A stretch of 10,169 nt of DNA from Clostridiales bacterium (GTDB taxonomy: Bacteria > Bacillota > Clostridia > Oscillospirales > Ruminococcaceae): NCBI GenBank assembly GCA_012800685.1, contig JAAZIT010000095.1, forward strand, positions 1-10,169, given 5' to 3'. Position 1 is the stretch's first letter; each line of letters begins with the position of its first letter. Positions 1 to 6,318 of this stretch are shown piece by piece. Made by a program: the position numbers and the translations under genes. The notes under the pieces were generated by a model that searched no databases, was not told where the DNA came from, and saw only the letters and a program-made list of their open reading frames with translations.

Positions 1-142
1 AGTAACTAGAATATTAAAAAATATTGATGATATTGCAATAAATAGATTTTCTGAAAAGGATGTTGTCCGACATAAATTAGTTCAAGATATTATTCGGGCA
101 TATGAAAAAAATTCTAAAGCTAATGAAAGGATTGAAAAATAA
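1..142 (+). CDS. phoH: PhoH-family ATPase, C-terminal end (partial)
   Basis: Only the last 46 codons are inside the window, read in the frame starting at base 2 and ending in TAA at 140-142. The visible peptide contains FSEKDVVRHKLVQDIIRAYE, which matches the conserved C-terminus of PhoH/YbeZ-type P-loop proteins (DVVRHPLVQ followed by an AYE helix). The ATP-binding motifs lie upstream of the window. PhoH proteins are cytoplasmic ATPases thought to act with YbeY in RNA metabolism, and phoH immediately before ybeY is a classic pairing. The stop codon overlaps the ybeY start (TAATG, sharing base 142), so the two genes are almost certainly co-transcribed and translationally coupled. The identification rests on a short tail plus context. 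Confidence 0.85.
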   Translation, partial: VTRILKNIDDIAINRFSEKDVVRHKLVQDIIRAYEKNSKANERIEK

Positions 143-645
143 TGGGGAAGGTAAAAGTTTTAATAACTAATAACCAAAAAAAGATAAAAATACCAACTGG
201 GATTAGATTGCTTATAAGAAAATGCTGTTCAGCTGTTTTGAACGAGGAAAACTTTAAAGGAAATGCTGAAATAAGCGTGTCGTTTGTTGATGACAAAAGT
301 ATTAATGATCTTAATAGAGAATATCGTGATATCGATAGTTCGACAGATGTTTTGTCATTTCCATTAGGTGAAGACGGAAAGTATGATCTTAATAATGAAA
401 CAAACGCTTATATGCTTGGTGATATAGTTATTTCTTTAGAAACAGCTACACATCAGGCGGAGATATATGGGCATTCCCTTGAAAGAGAAATGGGATTTCT
501 TACAGTACATTCGATGCTTCATCTCCTAGGCTATGACCATGTTGATAACAGCTTAGGCGAAGTAATCATGCGTGAAAAAGAAGAAAGTATTTTAGAAAAA
601 TTAGGGTATTCACGTGAAACTAGTTTTGTGAATGAAAATGAATAA
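142..645 (+). CDS. ybeY: YbeY, rRNA maturation endoribonuclease
   Basis: This 167-residue protein has the normal length for the family. The signature zinc site HxxxHxxxxxH is seen as HSMLHLLGYDH (His123, His127, His133), preceded by the conserved TDVLSFP (residues 68-74) and LGDIVIS (92-98) segments. YbeY is a cytoplasmic, single-strand-specific metal-dependent endoribonuclease involved in 16S rRNA 3'-end maturation and ribosome quality control. The start ATG at 142 overlaps the phoH stop, and a GAAAGG site lies at 125-130. The 3' end overlaps the next gene by 14 bases. The neighbours (phoH, dgkA, era) are its usual partners in Firmicutes. Nothing looks damaged. Confidence 0.97.
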   Translation: MGKVKVLITNNQKKIKIPTGIRLLIRKCCSAVLNEENFKGNAEISVSFVDDKSINDLNREYRDIDSSTDVLSFPLGEDGKYDLNNETNAYMLGDIVISLETATHQAEIYGHSLEREMGFLTVHSMLHLLGYDHVDNSLGEVIMREKEESILEKLGYSRETSFVNENE

Positions 646-1141
646 GATAAACATACCGCTTGTTAAAAGCTTTAAATATGCGATAAAAGGAATAATAAGC
701 TGCATAAAAACAGAAAGAAATTTTAGAATTCACCTTTCTGTGATTTTCTATGTTATATGGTTCTCATCATTCTATAATTTTTCAATCCAACAAAAATCAC
801 TGCTGGCTATTGTTGTTGGATTTGTTATAGTTACTGAAATGTTAAATACTGCTATTGAATATATCATTGATTTAACTTCACCAGAATATAATAGGCTTGC
901 CGGTACGATTAAGGATATTGCCGCTGGTGCCGTAAGTGTTTCAGCTCTAGTTTCTGTAATAGTAGGTGTCTTTTTGTTTTGGGATTTAGAAAAAATCCAA
1001 AATATAGTTAAATGCTATTTGGACAAGCCACTACTAATTTGTTTGCTTTTGGCAACACTAGCTGTTTGGCTAATAATAATTTTTTTGCCGAATAAATTAT
1101 ATGCGAGAAAGAAAGGTTACAAGAATGACCAATATAAGTAA
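632..1141 (+). CDS. dgkA: Undecaprenol/diacylglycerol kinase family membrane protein
   Basis: This 169-residue integral membrane protein has an FRIHL segment at 31-35, the family signature E69-x-x-NTAIE (ending at Glu76), and K94-D95 followed by the AAGAV run at 97-101. These are the conserved active-site elements of the DgkA family. In Gram-positives such enzymes phosphorylate undecaprenol to recycle the cell-wall lipid carrier, rather than diacylglycerol. Three membrane helices (about 36-50, 57-80 and 97-118) form the usual unit. A fourth hydrophobic segment (about 133-153) with a basic tail makes it longer than the roughly 120-130 residues of simple members. The start is ambiguous between 632 and 638: neither has a clear Shine-Dalgarno, and overlap with the end of ybeY suggests translational coupling. 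The 3' end overlaps era by 17 bases. Confidence 0.92.
   Translation: MKMNKINIPLVKSFKYAIKGIISCIKTERNFRIHLSVIFYVIWFSSFYNFSIQQKSLLAIVVGFVIVTEMLNTAIEYIIDLTSPEYNRLAGTIKDIAAGAVSVSALVSVIVGVFLFWDLEKIQNIVKCYLDKPLLICLLLATLAVWLIIIFLPNKLYARKKGYKNDQYK
1111..1116 (+). promoter_or_regulatory. Shine-Dalgarno of era, decides its start
   Basis: GAAAGG sits 8 bases before the ATG at 1125. An in-frame ATG at 1101 lies before this site and would add 8 residues (MRERKVTR) not expected in Era, so 1125 is the better start. The site lies inside the last codons of dgkA. Confidence 0.75.
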
Positions 1142-2036
1142 AAATGCCTTTATATCAATTGTTGGAAAACCTAATGTAGGGAAGTCCTCACTTTTAAATG
1201 CATTAGTTGGAGAAAAAATTGCAGCAGTTAGCTCGAAGCCTCAAACAACGAGGACAAAAATAACTGGGGTAATAACTAAGGATGAATCTCAATATGTTTT
1301 TATGGATACTCCTGGTTTTCATAAAGCTAAAACAAAATTATCAGCACATATGAATAAAGCTGTCTCCAATTCAATTGGTGATGGCGAGGTTGTGTTGTTA
1401 ATCGTTGACTGCACAAGAAAAATTTCCGAAAATGAGCGTAATTTAGCTGAAAATTTGTCAAAAGCTAATTCAAAGCTTGTTTTGGTTATAAATAAAATCG
1501 ATTTGATATCTAATAAGGAAGAGTTAATGTCTGTTATAACGTCATATTCAACTCTGTGTGATTTTGACGAGGTAATTCCTATTAGTGTTATTAATAATGA
1601 TGGTCTTGAATTAATTATGAGTACAATTGATAAGTATGCAGTTGAAGGACCACATTTCTTTCCTGATGACACTCTAACAGACCAGCCTGAAAAGGTTATT
1701 ATGGCAGAATTTATTCGTGAAAAAGCGCTTAACAATTTAAATGAGGAAATACCTCATGGTATTGCAGTTGCTATTGAAGAGCTTAAGGAACGTGAAAATC
1801 GAAATGGTGAAGCAATTATGGATGTAACGGCAACCATTTTTTGCGAAAGAGAGTCCCATAAGGGAATGGTTATTGGTAAAAATGGAAGTATGTTAAAGAA
1901 AATTGCCAGTGAAGCCAGAGTTGAGCTTGAAGAATTTTTTCAAATAAAAGTAAATTTACAATGCTGGGTTAAAGTTAAAGAAGGCTGGCGTAATAGGGAA
2001 GGTTTAATTAAAAATTTTGGGTTGTCTGTAAAGTAA
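1125..2036 (+). CDS. era: GTPase Era
   Basis: Taken from the ATG at 1125 the protein is 303 residues, the usual Era length. The G1 loop GKPNVGKS is at 14-21, the switch I TT of the PQTTR motif at 41-42, G3 DTPG at 61-64 and G4 NKID at 123-126. The C-terminal KH domain carries the GKNG loop at 251-254. The linker FFPDDTLTD...EFIREK...EEIPH is typical of Era. Era is a cytoplasmic, membrane-associable GTPase that binds 16S rRNA near the anti-Shine-Dalgarno region and helps 30S assembly, which fits its place beside ybeY. The G5 element is seen as PISV rather than the more common SA, a conservative change. The gene overlaps dgkA by 17 bases and is followed by yqzL and recO as in many Firmicutes. 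Confidence 0.97.
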   Translation: MTNISKNAFISIVGKPNVGKSSLLNALVGEKIAAVSSKPQTTRTKITGVITKDESQYVFMDTPGFHKAKTKLSAHMNKAVSNSIGDGEVVLLIVDCTRKISENERNLAENLSKANSKLVLVINKIDLISNKEELMSVITSYSTLCDFDEVIPISVINNDGLELIMSTIDKYAVEGPHFFPDDTLTDQPEKVIMAEFIREKALNNLNEEIPHGIAVAIEELKERENRNGEAIMDVTATIFCERESHKGMVIGKNGSMLKKIASEARVELEEFFQIKVNLQCWVKVKEGWRNREGLIKNFGLSVK

Positions 2037-2082
2037 AAATTACCTCTTATAATTTTATGATATATGATAATTATAATATTAT

Positions 2083-2088
2083 GGAGGG
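2083..2088 (+). promoter_or_regulatory. Shine-Dalgarno of the yqzL-family gene
   Basis: GGAGGG lies 8 bases before the ATG at 2097. It is one of the strongest ribosome binding sites in the window and supports translation of the very short reading frame that follows. Confidence 0.75.
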
Positions 2089-2096
2089 TTAATATT

Positions 2097-2183
2097 ATGA
2101 ATGATTTATGGAACGTTTTTTTAAAGACTGGCAAAATTATTGATTATTTAAATTACAAATTGAAATTTAAAATAAAAGAGTAG
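2097..2183 (+). CDS. yqzL: YqzL-family small protein
   Basis: This 28-residue frame begins MNDLWNVFLKTGKIIDYLNY, ends in TAG at 2181-2183, and has a near-perfect Shine-Dalgarno 8 bases upstream. The W-x-x-F-x-x-T-G-x-I-x-x-Y-L pattern matches the YqzL-like family, small proteins of unknown function encoded between era and recO in many Firmicutes, which is exactly this position. The copy is shorter than the roughly 47 residues of Bacillus YqzL, keeping the conserved core and ending in a short lysine-rich tail (KLKFKIKE). No function is established. It lies in the era-recO operon, 60 bases after era and 27 before recO. The identification is by motif memory plus synteny. Confidence 0.8.
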   Translation: MNDLWNVFLKTGKIIDYLNYKLKFKIKE

Positions 2184-2210
2184 AGTTTTGAGAAGGGGTC
2201 GAGTGCGAAT

Positions 2211-2954
2211 ATGTTAATTACTACAAATGCAATTATTATTCGTGAGCGACCTGTCGGTGAAAATGATAAGTACATTGAAATTTTATCAGACACTTTAGGC
2301 ATAATAGAGGTGTCGGCAAAGGGAGCTAGAAAGATAACAGGTTCTAACACAGCCGGAACTCAACTTTATACCTATTCAAAGCTTTGTATAAATAAAACAC
2401 AACGAGGCTATTATTTAAATAGCTCTCAAGTAATAAACACTTTTTACAATATTAGATTTGATATTAAAAAGTTGTCGTTAGTTGCATATCTTTCTGATTT
2501 ACTTAGATATACAACTCCGCCAGAAGAACCTGCAAATATAATACTTAGACTTTTTTTAAACACATTGCATTATCTTAATGGCGATGAAAGAGATATTGAG
2601 CAACTTAAAGTTATTTTTGAGCTAAGACTTGCTTGCGAAATTGGACTAATGCCACAACTTATTGGCTGCAAGGAATGTTATTTATCTTCGTCTGATAAAA
2701 TGTATTTTAATTTATACGAGGGCAATTTAATTTGTGAAAATTGTCTTACTGGTGATGAGCTAGCTAAATCACTACCTTTAGACAAAACAATGCTCCATAT
2801 TATTAGATACATATGCTTAAGTGATTTTAATAAGATTTTTAATTTTAAAATAACTGAAAAATACCAGAAAAAAGTCTCACTTGTATCAGAAAAATATCTC
2901 AAAATTCAACTAAGCAGATATTTTAAATCATTAGAATTTTACGAAAATATATAA
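2211..2954 (+). CDS. recO: DNA repair protein RecO
   Basis: This 247-residue protein has normal RecO length. The N-terminal OB-fold is seen as the run from TNAIIIRERPVGENDKYIEI to the conserved KGARK (37-41). A helical domain follows, then a Cys4 zinc-binding motif with CKEC at 153-156 and CENC at 175-178, characteristic of Gram-positive RecO. RecO acts in the RecFOR pathway, annealing single strands and helping load RecA onto SSB-coated DNA. The start ATG is preceded by AGAAGGGG at 2191-2198, with a rather long spacing of 12 bases; no better in-frame start is seen. It closes the phoH-to-recO run and is followed by a hairpin. Confidence 0.95.
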   Translation: MLITTNAIIIRERPVGENDKYIEILSDTLGIIEVSAKGARKITGSNTAGTQLYTYSKLCINKTQRGYYLNSSQVINTFYNIRFDIKKLSLVAYLSDLLRYTTPPEEPANIILRLFLNTLHYLNGDERDIEQLKVIFELRLACEIGLMPQLIGCKECYLSSSDKMYFNLYEGNLICENCLTGDELAKSLPLDKTMLHIIRYICLSDFNKIFNFKITEKYQKKVSLVSEKYLKIQLSRYFKSLEFYENI

Positions 2955-2967
2955 TTATATAGAGACT

Positions 2968-2998
2968 AAAGTTTAAAAGTTTTATGCTTTTAAGCTTT
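2968..2998 (+). terminator. Hairpin after recO, probable weak terminator
   Basis: AAAGTTTAAAAG (2968-2979) pairs with CTTTTAAGCTTT (2987-2998), with one U-G wobble and a 7-base loop. ATTTTCG follows. The stem is AT-rich and the U-tract short, so termination may be partial and allow read-through into mutS2. Its place 13 bases after the recO stop supports a terminator role. Confidence 0.5.
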
Positions 2999-3059
2999 AT
3001 TTTCGTATTTATCGACTATAACAATAATTAACATCTTCTATGAAAGGAGATTATTTAAA

Positions 3060-5456
3060 ATGAATAATAAATATTATGAAGCGTTAGAATTACATAAAAT
3101 TCTTGGTATGCTTTCAGAACACTGTTCTAATGAAGCGTCAAAGGATAAAGCCCTTAATTTAGAGCCTTCTAACGACCTCGAATTTGTCAAATCTGAAATT
3201 AGTAAAACAGAAGAAGCCTTTACATTATCTGTTAAATATGCAACTCCGTCATTTACTAATTTTAAGGATATAACTTCTGCCCTCAATCGTGCAGATTCAG
3301 GATCAGTACTAACCCTTGGTGAGCTTATTGAAATTAAACGAGTTCTAAATCAAACTAGAGTTTTGTATGAGTGGTATACTCAGTTTAATGAAATTATTCC
3401 TGAAACAAAACTGGATTATCTTTTTCAGAGCCTCTTTCCAAATAAGTTTTTAGAAAACAAGCTTAACATTGCAATTATTAGCGATGAGGAACTCTCAGAT
3501 GAGGCTAGTGCCGAATTATCATCAATTAGGACTAAAATTGCTCAAGCTGGGCTCAGGATTCGTGATACTCTTGACAGAATGATTAAATCTACTTCTACTC
3601 AAAGGTACCTTCAAGATGCAATTGTCACAGTTAGAGACGGGAGATATGTTGTTCCAGTAAAAACCGAACACAAAAATAACGTTTCTGGCTTAGTACATGA
3701 CACATCTGCAAGTGGTGCAACACTATTTATTGAACCTGTTGCAGTAGTTGAAGCTAATAATGAAATAAGAATATTAAAGGGAAGAGAACAGGACGAAATA
3801 CAGCGTATCTTGTCTGAATTTTCCGCCGATTGTGCTGCAATTAAGGACACGCTATTGTCAAGTCTAAAAGCAGCTATTGAGCTAAACTTGTATTTTGCAA
3901 AAGCAAATTTAGCTGCTAAAATGAATGCGACAACTCCTGAAATTACTCAGGACGGTGTTGTTATACTAAAAAAAGCTCGCCACCCTTTAATCTCAAAAGA
4001 AACTGTTGTTCCAATAAGCTTTGAATTAGGCACTAACTATGATTCCTTAATAATAACTGGACCAAATACTGGTGGTAAAACTGTTATCCTAAAAACGGTA
4101 GGTCTTTTAACTGCTATGACCATGTGCGGAATGCTAATACCAGTTTCAGATGAAAGCCAAATATCTATTTTTAAAAATATTCTTGTCGATATTGGAGATA
4201 ATCAGTCAATTGAACAAAGCCTGTCAACCTTTTCCTCACATATGACTAGGGTTATTGAGATTTTGGACGTTGCAGATTCAAATTGTTTAGTATTACTTGA
4301 CGAGTTAGGCTCTGGAACAGATCCAATTGAAGGTGCTGCATTAGCTATATCTATTATTAATAAGCTTAGGGAAAAGGGTGCAAGAGTTGTTACAACTACC
4401 CATTATCAAGAGCTTAAAATGTTTGCACTTGATACAGCTGGGGTTGAAAATGCCTCCTGTGAATTTGATGTAACAACTTTAAAGCCAACCTACAAGCTTA
4501 TAATAGGTTCTCCTGGGAAATCAAACGCTTTTGCTATTTCCGAAAGCTTAGGAATTCCGCAAGATATTATTTTATATGCGCAAAATTTAATTTCAGAGGA
4601 CAACAAAAGCTTTGAATCTATAATTGATAATCTTGAGAAGGCAAGAATTGAGCTTGAGGATAATAATAAGACATTAGCCCAAACTCGAAAAGAAATTGAG
4701 ATTTTAAAAAGTGAACTTGAATTTGAACGAGAAAAATTGTTTAATGATAGGGAAGTAGAAATTCAAAAGGCAAGAGATGAAGCAACACGTATAGTTAATA
4801 GGGTTACTAGGGAATCAGAAAACCTCCTTGATGAGCTCGATAAAATTAAGAAGAAAAAAAACAACGAAGAGTTTTCAAAGCTTGCTAATGATGCAAAAAG
4901 AATCCAAAAATCTAAGCTAAACCAATTATATAAGGATGCAAATCCTGTTTCAGATGTTTCAGAAAGTTATCAACCACCGAGACCATATGAAAAGGGTGAC
5001 AATGTGTTAATCTCTGACACACAGAAAAAAGGAATTTTAATTTCAACACCAGATGCCAATAATATTTGCTTTGTTCAGGTTGGGATTATGAGGACTAAGA
5101 TTAACGCCAATAAGCTTAGATTAGTTGAAAAGGAAAAGGTAACATTTAATAACTCTAAAATAAAAAAATCTAATAATGTAACCAAATCAATTGAGAGCAA
5201 AATGACTAGAAGGGCTGGTATGGAACTCGATATTAGAGGATATGCATCTGATGAAGGCGTGTATGAGGTTGATTCTTTTCTTGACAATGCTTTCTTAAGT
5301 GGTGTCTCAATTGTTACAATAATTCATGGCAAAGGAACTGGTGTTTTAAAAAATGCAGTACGCTCACATCTTAAAAAACACCCACAAGTTAAAAACTCAC
5401 GGCGTGGGGTTTTCGGTGAAGGTGAAGATGGTGTAACGGTGGTTGAATTGAAATAA
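3060..5456 (+). CDS. mutS2: Endonuclease MutS2
   Basis: At 798 residues it is close to the usual MutS2 length. It lacks the mismatch-recognition domain of MutS1 and begins with the core/lever region, including RYLQD...GRYVVPVK from about 182 and VHD...SGATLFIEP. The Walker A loop GPNTGGKT is at 334-341, and Walker B LLDELGSGTDP has its acidic pair at D414-E415. A long coiled coil (roughly 515-620) follows, then a KOW-like domain from about 643. The C-terminal Smr nuclease domain carries LDIRG at 723-727 and HGKGTG at 756-761. MutS2 has been tied to suppression of homologous recombination and, more recently, to sensing and splitting collided ribosomes. A strong AAAGGAGA at 3043-3050 sets the start. 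The stop codon falls inside a 17-bp tandem duplication. No obvious separate promoter is seen. Confidence 0.97.
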   Translation: MNNKYYEALELHKILGMLSEHCSNEASKDKALNLEPSNDLEFVKSEISKTEEAFTLSVKYATPSFTNFKDITSALNRADSGSVLTLGELIEIKRVLNQTRVLYEWYTQFNEIIPETKLDYLFQSLFPNKFLENKLNIAIISDEELSDEASAELSSIRTKIAQAGLRIRDTLDRMIKSTSTQRYLQDAIVTVRDGRYVVPVKTEHKNNVSGLVHDTSASGATLFIEPVAVVEANNEIRILKGREQDEIQRILSEFSADCAAIKDTLLSSLKAAIELNLYFAKANLAAKMNATTPEITQDGVVILKKARHPLISKETVVPISFELGTNYDSLIITGPNTGGKTVILKTVGLLTAMTMCGMLIPVSDESQISIFKNILVDIGDNQSIEQSLSTFSSHMTRVIEILDVADSNCLVLLDELGSGTDPIEGAALAISIINKLREKGARVVTTTHYQELKMFALDTAGVENASCEFDVTTLKPTYKLIIGSPGKSNAFAISESLGIPQDIILYAQNLISEDNKSFESIIDNLEKARIELEDNNKTLAQTRKEIEILKSELEFEREKLFNDREVEIQKARDEATRIVNRVTRESENLLDELDKIKKKKNNEEFSKLANDAKRIQKSKLNQLYKDANPVSDVSESYQPPRPYEKGDNVLISDTQKKGILISTPDANNICFVQVGIMRTKINANKLRLVEKEKVTFNNSKIKKSNNVTKSIESKMTRRAGMELDIRGYASDEGVYEVDSFLDNAFLSGVSIVTIIHGKGTGVLKNAVRSHLKKHPQVKNSRRGVFGEGEDGVTVVELK

Positions 5457-5474
5457 TGGTTGAATTGAAATAAT
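5440..5474 (+). repeat. 17-bp perfect tandem duplication at the mutS2 stop
   Basis: The unit TGGTTGAATTGAAATAA occurs at 5440-5456 and again, without change, at 5457-5473; the next base is also T. The first copy encodes the last codons and stop of mutS2. The second is untranslated and brings another TAA. The absence of any mismatch suggests a recent slippage event with no effect on the protein. Confidence 0.95.
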
Positions 5475-5550
5475 TTCAGTAAGAGCCTATACATTAATTT
5501 AAAATCAATTGATACTACTAATATAAATGTATCACCATATTATTTTTTAT

Positions 5551-5726
5551 TTATTGAACACGTCTTTTATTAATTCGTTTTTTTCGAAATGAAAATAAAG
5601 CATTAGGCTTCTGCTTCAACATGCCGTCGTACCTTTTAATAGGCTTCAAACTTTATGACCTTTACCAATACCAAATAAGTCTTAGAGGTATGGTTGTCAC
5701 TGCTATATCCCTTATTTTTAATCAAA
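5551..5726 (-). pseudogene. Decayed, inverted fragment of a xer-type tyrosine recombinase gene
   Basis: Read on the minus strand, 5607-5551 encodes PNALFSFRKKRINKRRVQ then TAA, against PNALFLSRNNKRIDKRRVQ in the intact recombinase at 6343-7347. By eye 52 of 57 aligned bases agree, with one 3-base gap. Upstream on the same strand further pieces match in shifted frames: VRRHVEAE (intact copy VRKNVETE), GKGHK (GKGRK) at 5652-5666, and DYSSDNH (DYSKDNH) near 5691-5708 if one lost T is restored. The fragment thus covers residues of about 179-245 of the intact protein, minus roughly 13 codons, and carries several frameshifts. The N-terminal domain and the HxxR, His and Tyr catalytic part are absent, so it is non-functional. 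It lies in opposite orientation to the intact gene. Boundaries are approximate. Confidence 0.8.
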
Positions 5727-5779
5727 TAAATTTCTATATAAGATTAGTTGTGAACAAGTTTATAAAAATGTAAATTAGA

Positions 5780-5822
5780 AACAAAGCCACCTATGGTTTA
5801 TTTTACCATAGGTGGCTTTGTT
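5780..5822. terminator. Perfect 18-bp stem-loop, probable terminator
   Basis: AACAAAGCCACCTATGGT (5780-5797) and its exact reverse complement (5805-5822) enclose a 7-base loop. The 3' side is U-rich on both strands (CTTTGTTAG on plus, CTTTGTTTCTAATTT on minus), so it could work in either direction, though neither has a long clean U-tract. It stands over 320 bases after mutS2 and just upstream of the xer remnant as read on the minus strand. It may end mutS2 read-through, or be a leftover of whatever brought the remnant. Confidence 0.65.
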
Positions 5823-5889
5823 AGCTTAGAGATATACGTATTAGCATTTAGCTCGAATAAGCTCGATATAAAAATACAGAACTAAGTGT

Positions 5890-5936
5890 ATGAAGGTATC
5901 CAAAGAATATATACATGGATTTAAACCTTCATCCAT
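5890..5936. repeat. Imperfect inverted repeat with two alternative pairings
   Basis: ATGAAGGT (5890-5897) can pair with ACCTTCAT (5925-5932), extended inward by ATCC/GGAT (5898-5901 with 5917-5920) across a TTAA bulge. Alternatively ATGGAT (5915-5920) pairs with ATCCAT (5931-5936). A CTTTTTAAAAAG palindrome follows at 5947-5958. The 27-codon frame that opens at 5890 has no ribosome binding site and is not called. Confidence 0.4.
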
Positions 5937-5992
5937 CTCCAAAAGCCTTTTTAAAAAGCGTCTTTATATGTAGTAATTGTAGGGGGGCTATT

Positions 5993-6059
5993 CTGATTTT
6001 ATTATATATTCTAAGTTTAGCTAATAATATATAATAAAATCAGTTTAACTTAGAATATA
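5993..6059. repeat. Overlapping inverted repeats forming mutually exclusive stems
   Basis: Stem A: CTGATTTTATTATATATT (5993-6010) and its exact reverse complement (6026-6043), 18 bp with a 15-base loop. Stem B: TATATTCTAAGTT (6005-6017) and its exact reverse complement (6047-6059), 13 bp. The left arms share 6005-6010, and the loop of A supplies part of B, so only one can form at a time. Such an arrangement is seen in attenuators, but no downstream terminator or leader peptide is evident. A decayed palindromic element is an equal possibility. Confidence 0.6.
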
Positions 6060-6182
6060 AACAAGTCCATTAAAAACAGACAATAAAAAGGAGTCACTTG
6101 TTTTCAAATAAAAGAAACTATAAAATACTATAGAGGCTTTTTCTGTTGTACGATCAATTTGAGGTAGCTTAATAGGGGAGCC

Positions 6183-6211
6183 TAGACTTTTAATAAAATG
6201 CGTGATATAAT
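6183..6211 (+). promoter_or_regulatory. Extended -10 promoter for the recombinase gene
   Basis: A consensus TATAAT -10 box (6206-6211) is preceded by TGA, giving an extended -10. TAGACT (6183-6188, four of six bases as in TTGACA) sits exactly 17 bases upstream. Transcription would begin near 6218, leaving an untranslated leader of about 125 bases that holds both hairpins at 6266-6318. It is the best sigma-A-like promoter I see in the window. Confidence 0.6.
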
Positions 6212-6265
6212 TAAATAAATTAGTTAAGAGGTAGTATACAATCTTTGCTATTAAAGTAAGTAGCA

Positions 6266-6288
6266 GGGTATTTTAAAAGAATATACCC
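6266..6288 (+). other. Stem-loop in the leader of the recombinase gene
   Basis: GGGTAT (6266-6271) pairs with ATACCC (6283-6288) around an 11-base AT-rich loop. It directly abuts the larger palindrome that starts at 6289, so the two stems could stack in the mRNA. A role is not known. Confidence 0.4.
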
Positions 6289-6318
6289 AACTTCACTAAA
6301 TAAAAATTTAGTGAAGTT
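6289..6318. promoter_or_regulatory. Perfect 13-bp palindrome upstream of the recombinase gene (hairpin or dif-like site)
   Basis: AACTTCACTAAAT (6289-6301) and its exact reverse complement (6306-6318) flank AAAA. As RNA this is a stable hairpin ending two bases before the GGGAAGGAG ribosome binding site. As DNA, two 11-bp arms (ACTTCACTAAA and TTTAGTGAAGT) around six bases make a 28-bp site with the geometry of a Xer/dif core, and the left arm starts ACTTC like Bacillus dif. No U-tract follows, so it is not a terminator. Which role, if any, is real cannot be told from sequence alone. Confidence 0.5.

Noticed and set aside
1101..1124. Upstream ATG as the era start, adding MRERKVTR
   Set aside because: The GAAAGG ribosome binding site lies between this ATG and the one at 1125, and Era proteins start close to the G1 loop.
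1319..1735. 138-residue minus-strand reading frame inside era
   Set aside because: Antisense shadow of a confidently identified gene, with no ribosome binding site or recognisable product; the same holds for the other frames antisense to recO, mutS2 and the U32 gene.
2047..2076. Inverted repeat TTATAATT/AATTATAA with a TATAAT box (2072-2077) between era and yqzL
   Set aside because: The stem is only A and T with a 14-base loop and no U-tract, and no -35 box stands at a proper distance; it is expected by chance in such AT-rich sequence.
5560..5640. Remnant of an IS605-type tnpB or its guide RNA end
   Set aside because: My first impression came from a KQ-rich stretch, but translation on the minus strand matched the xer recombinase clearly and gave no TnpB motif.
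5890..5973. 27-residue reading frame starting at ATG 5890
   Set aside because: No ribosome binding site, lies over inverted repeats, and the peptide resembles nothing I recognise.
6086..6133. Leader peptide starting at TTG 6098 after AAAAGGAG
   Set aside because: Only about 11 codons, non-ATG start and no link to a downstream attenuator; not supportable as a gene.
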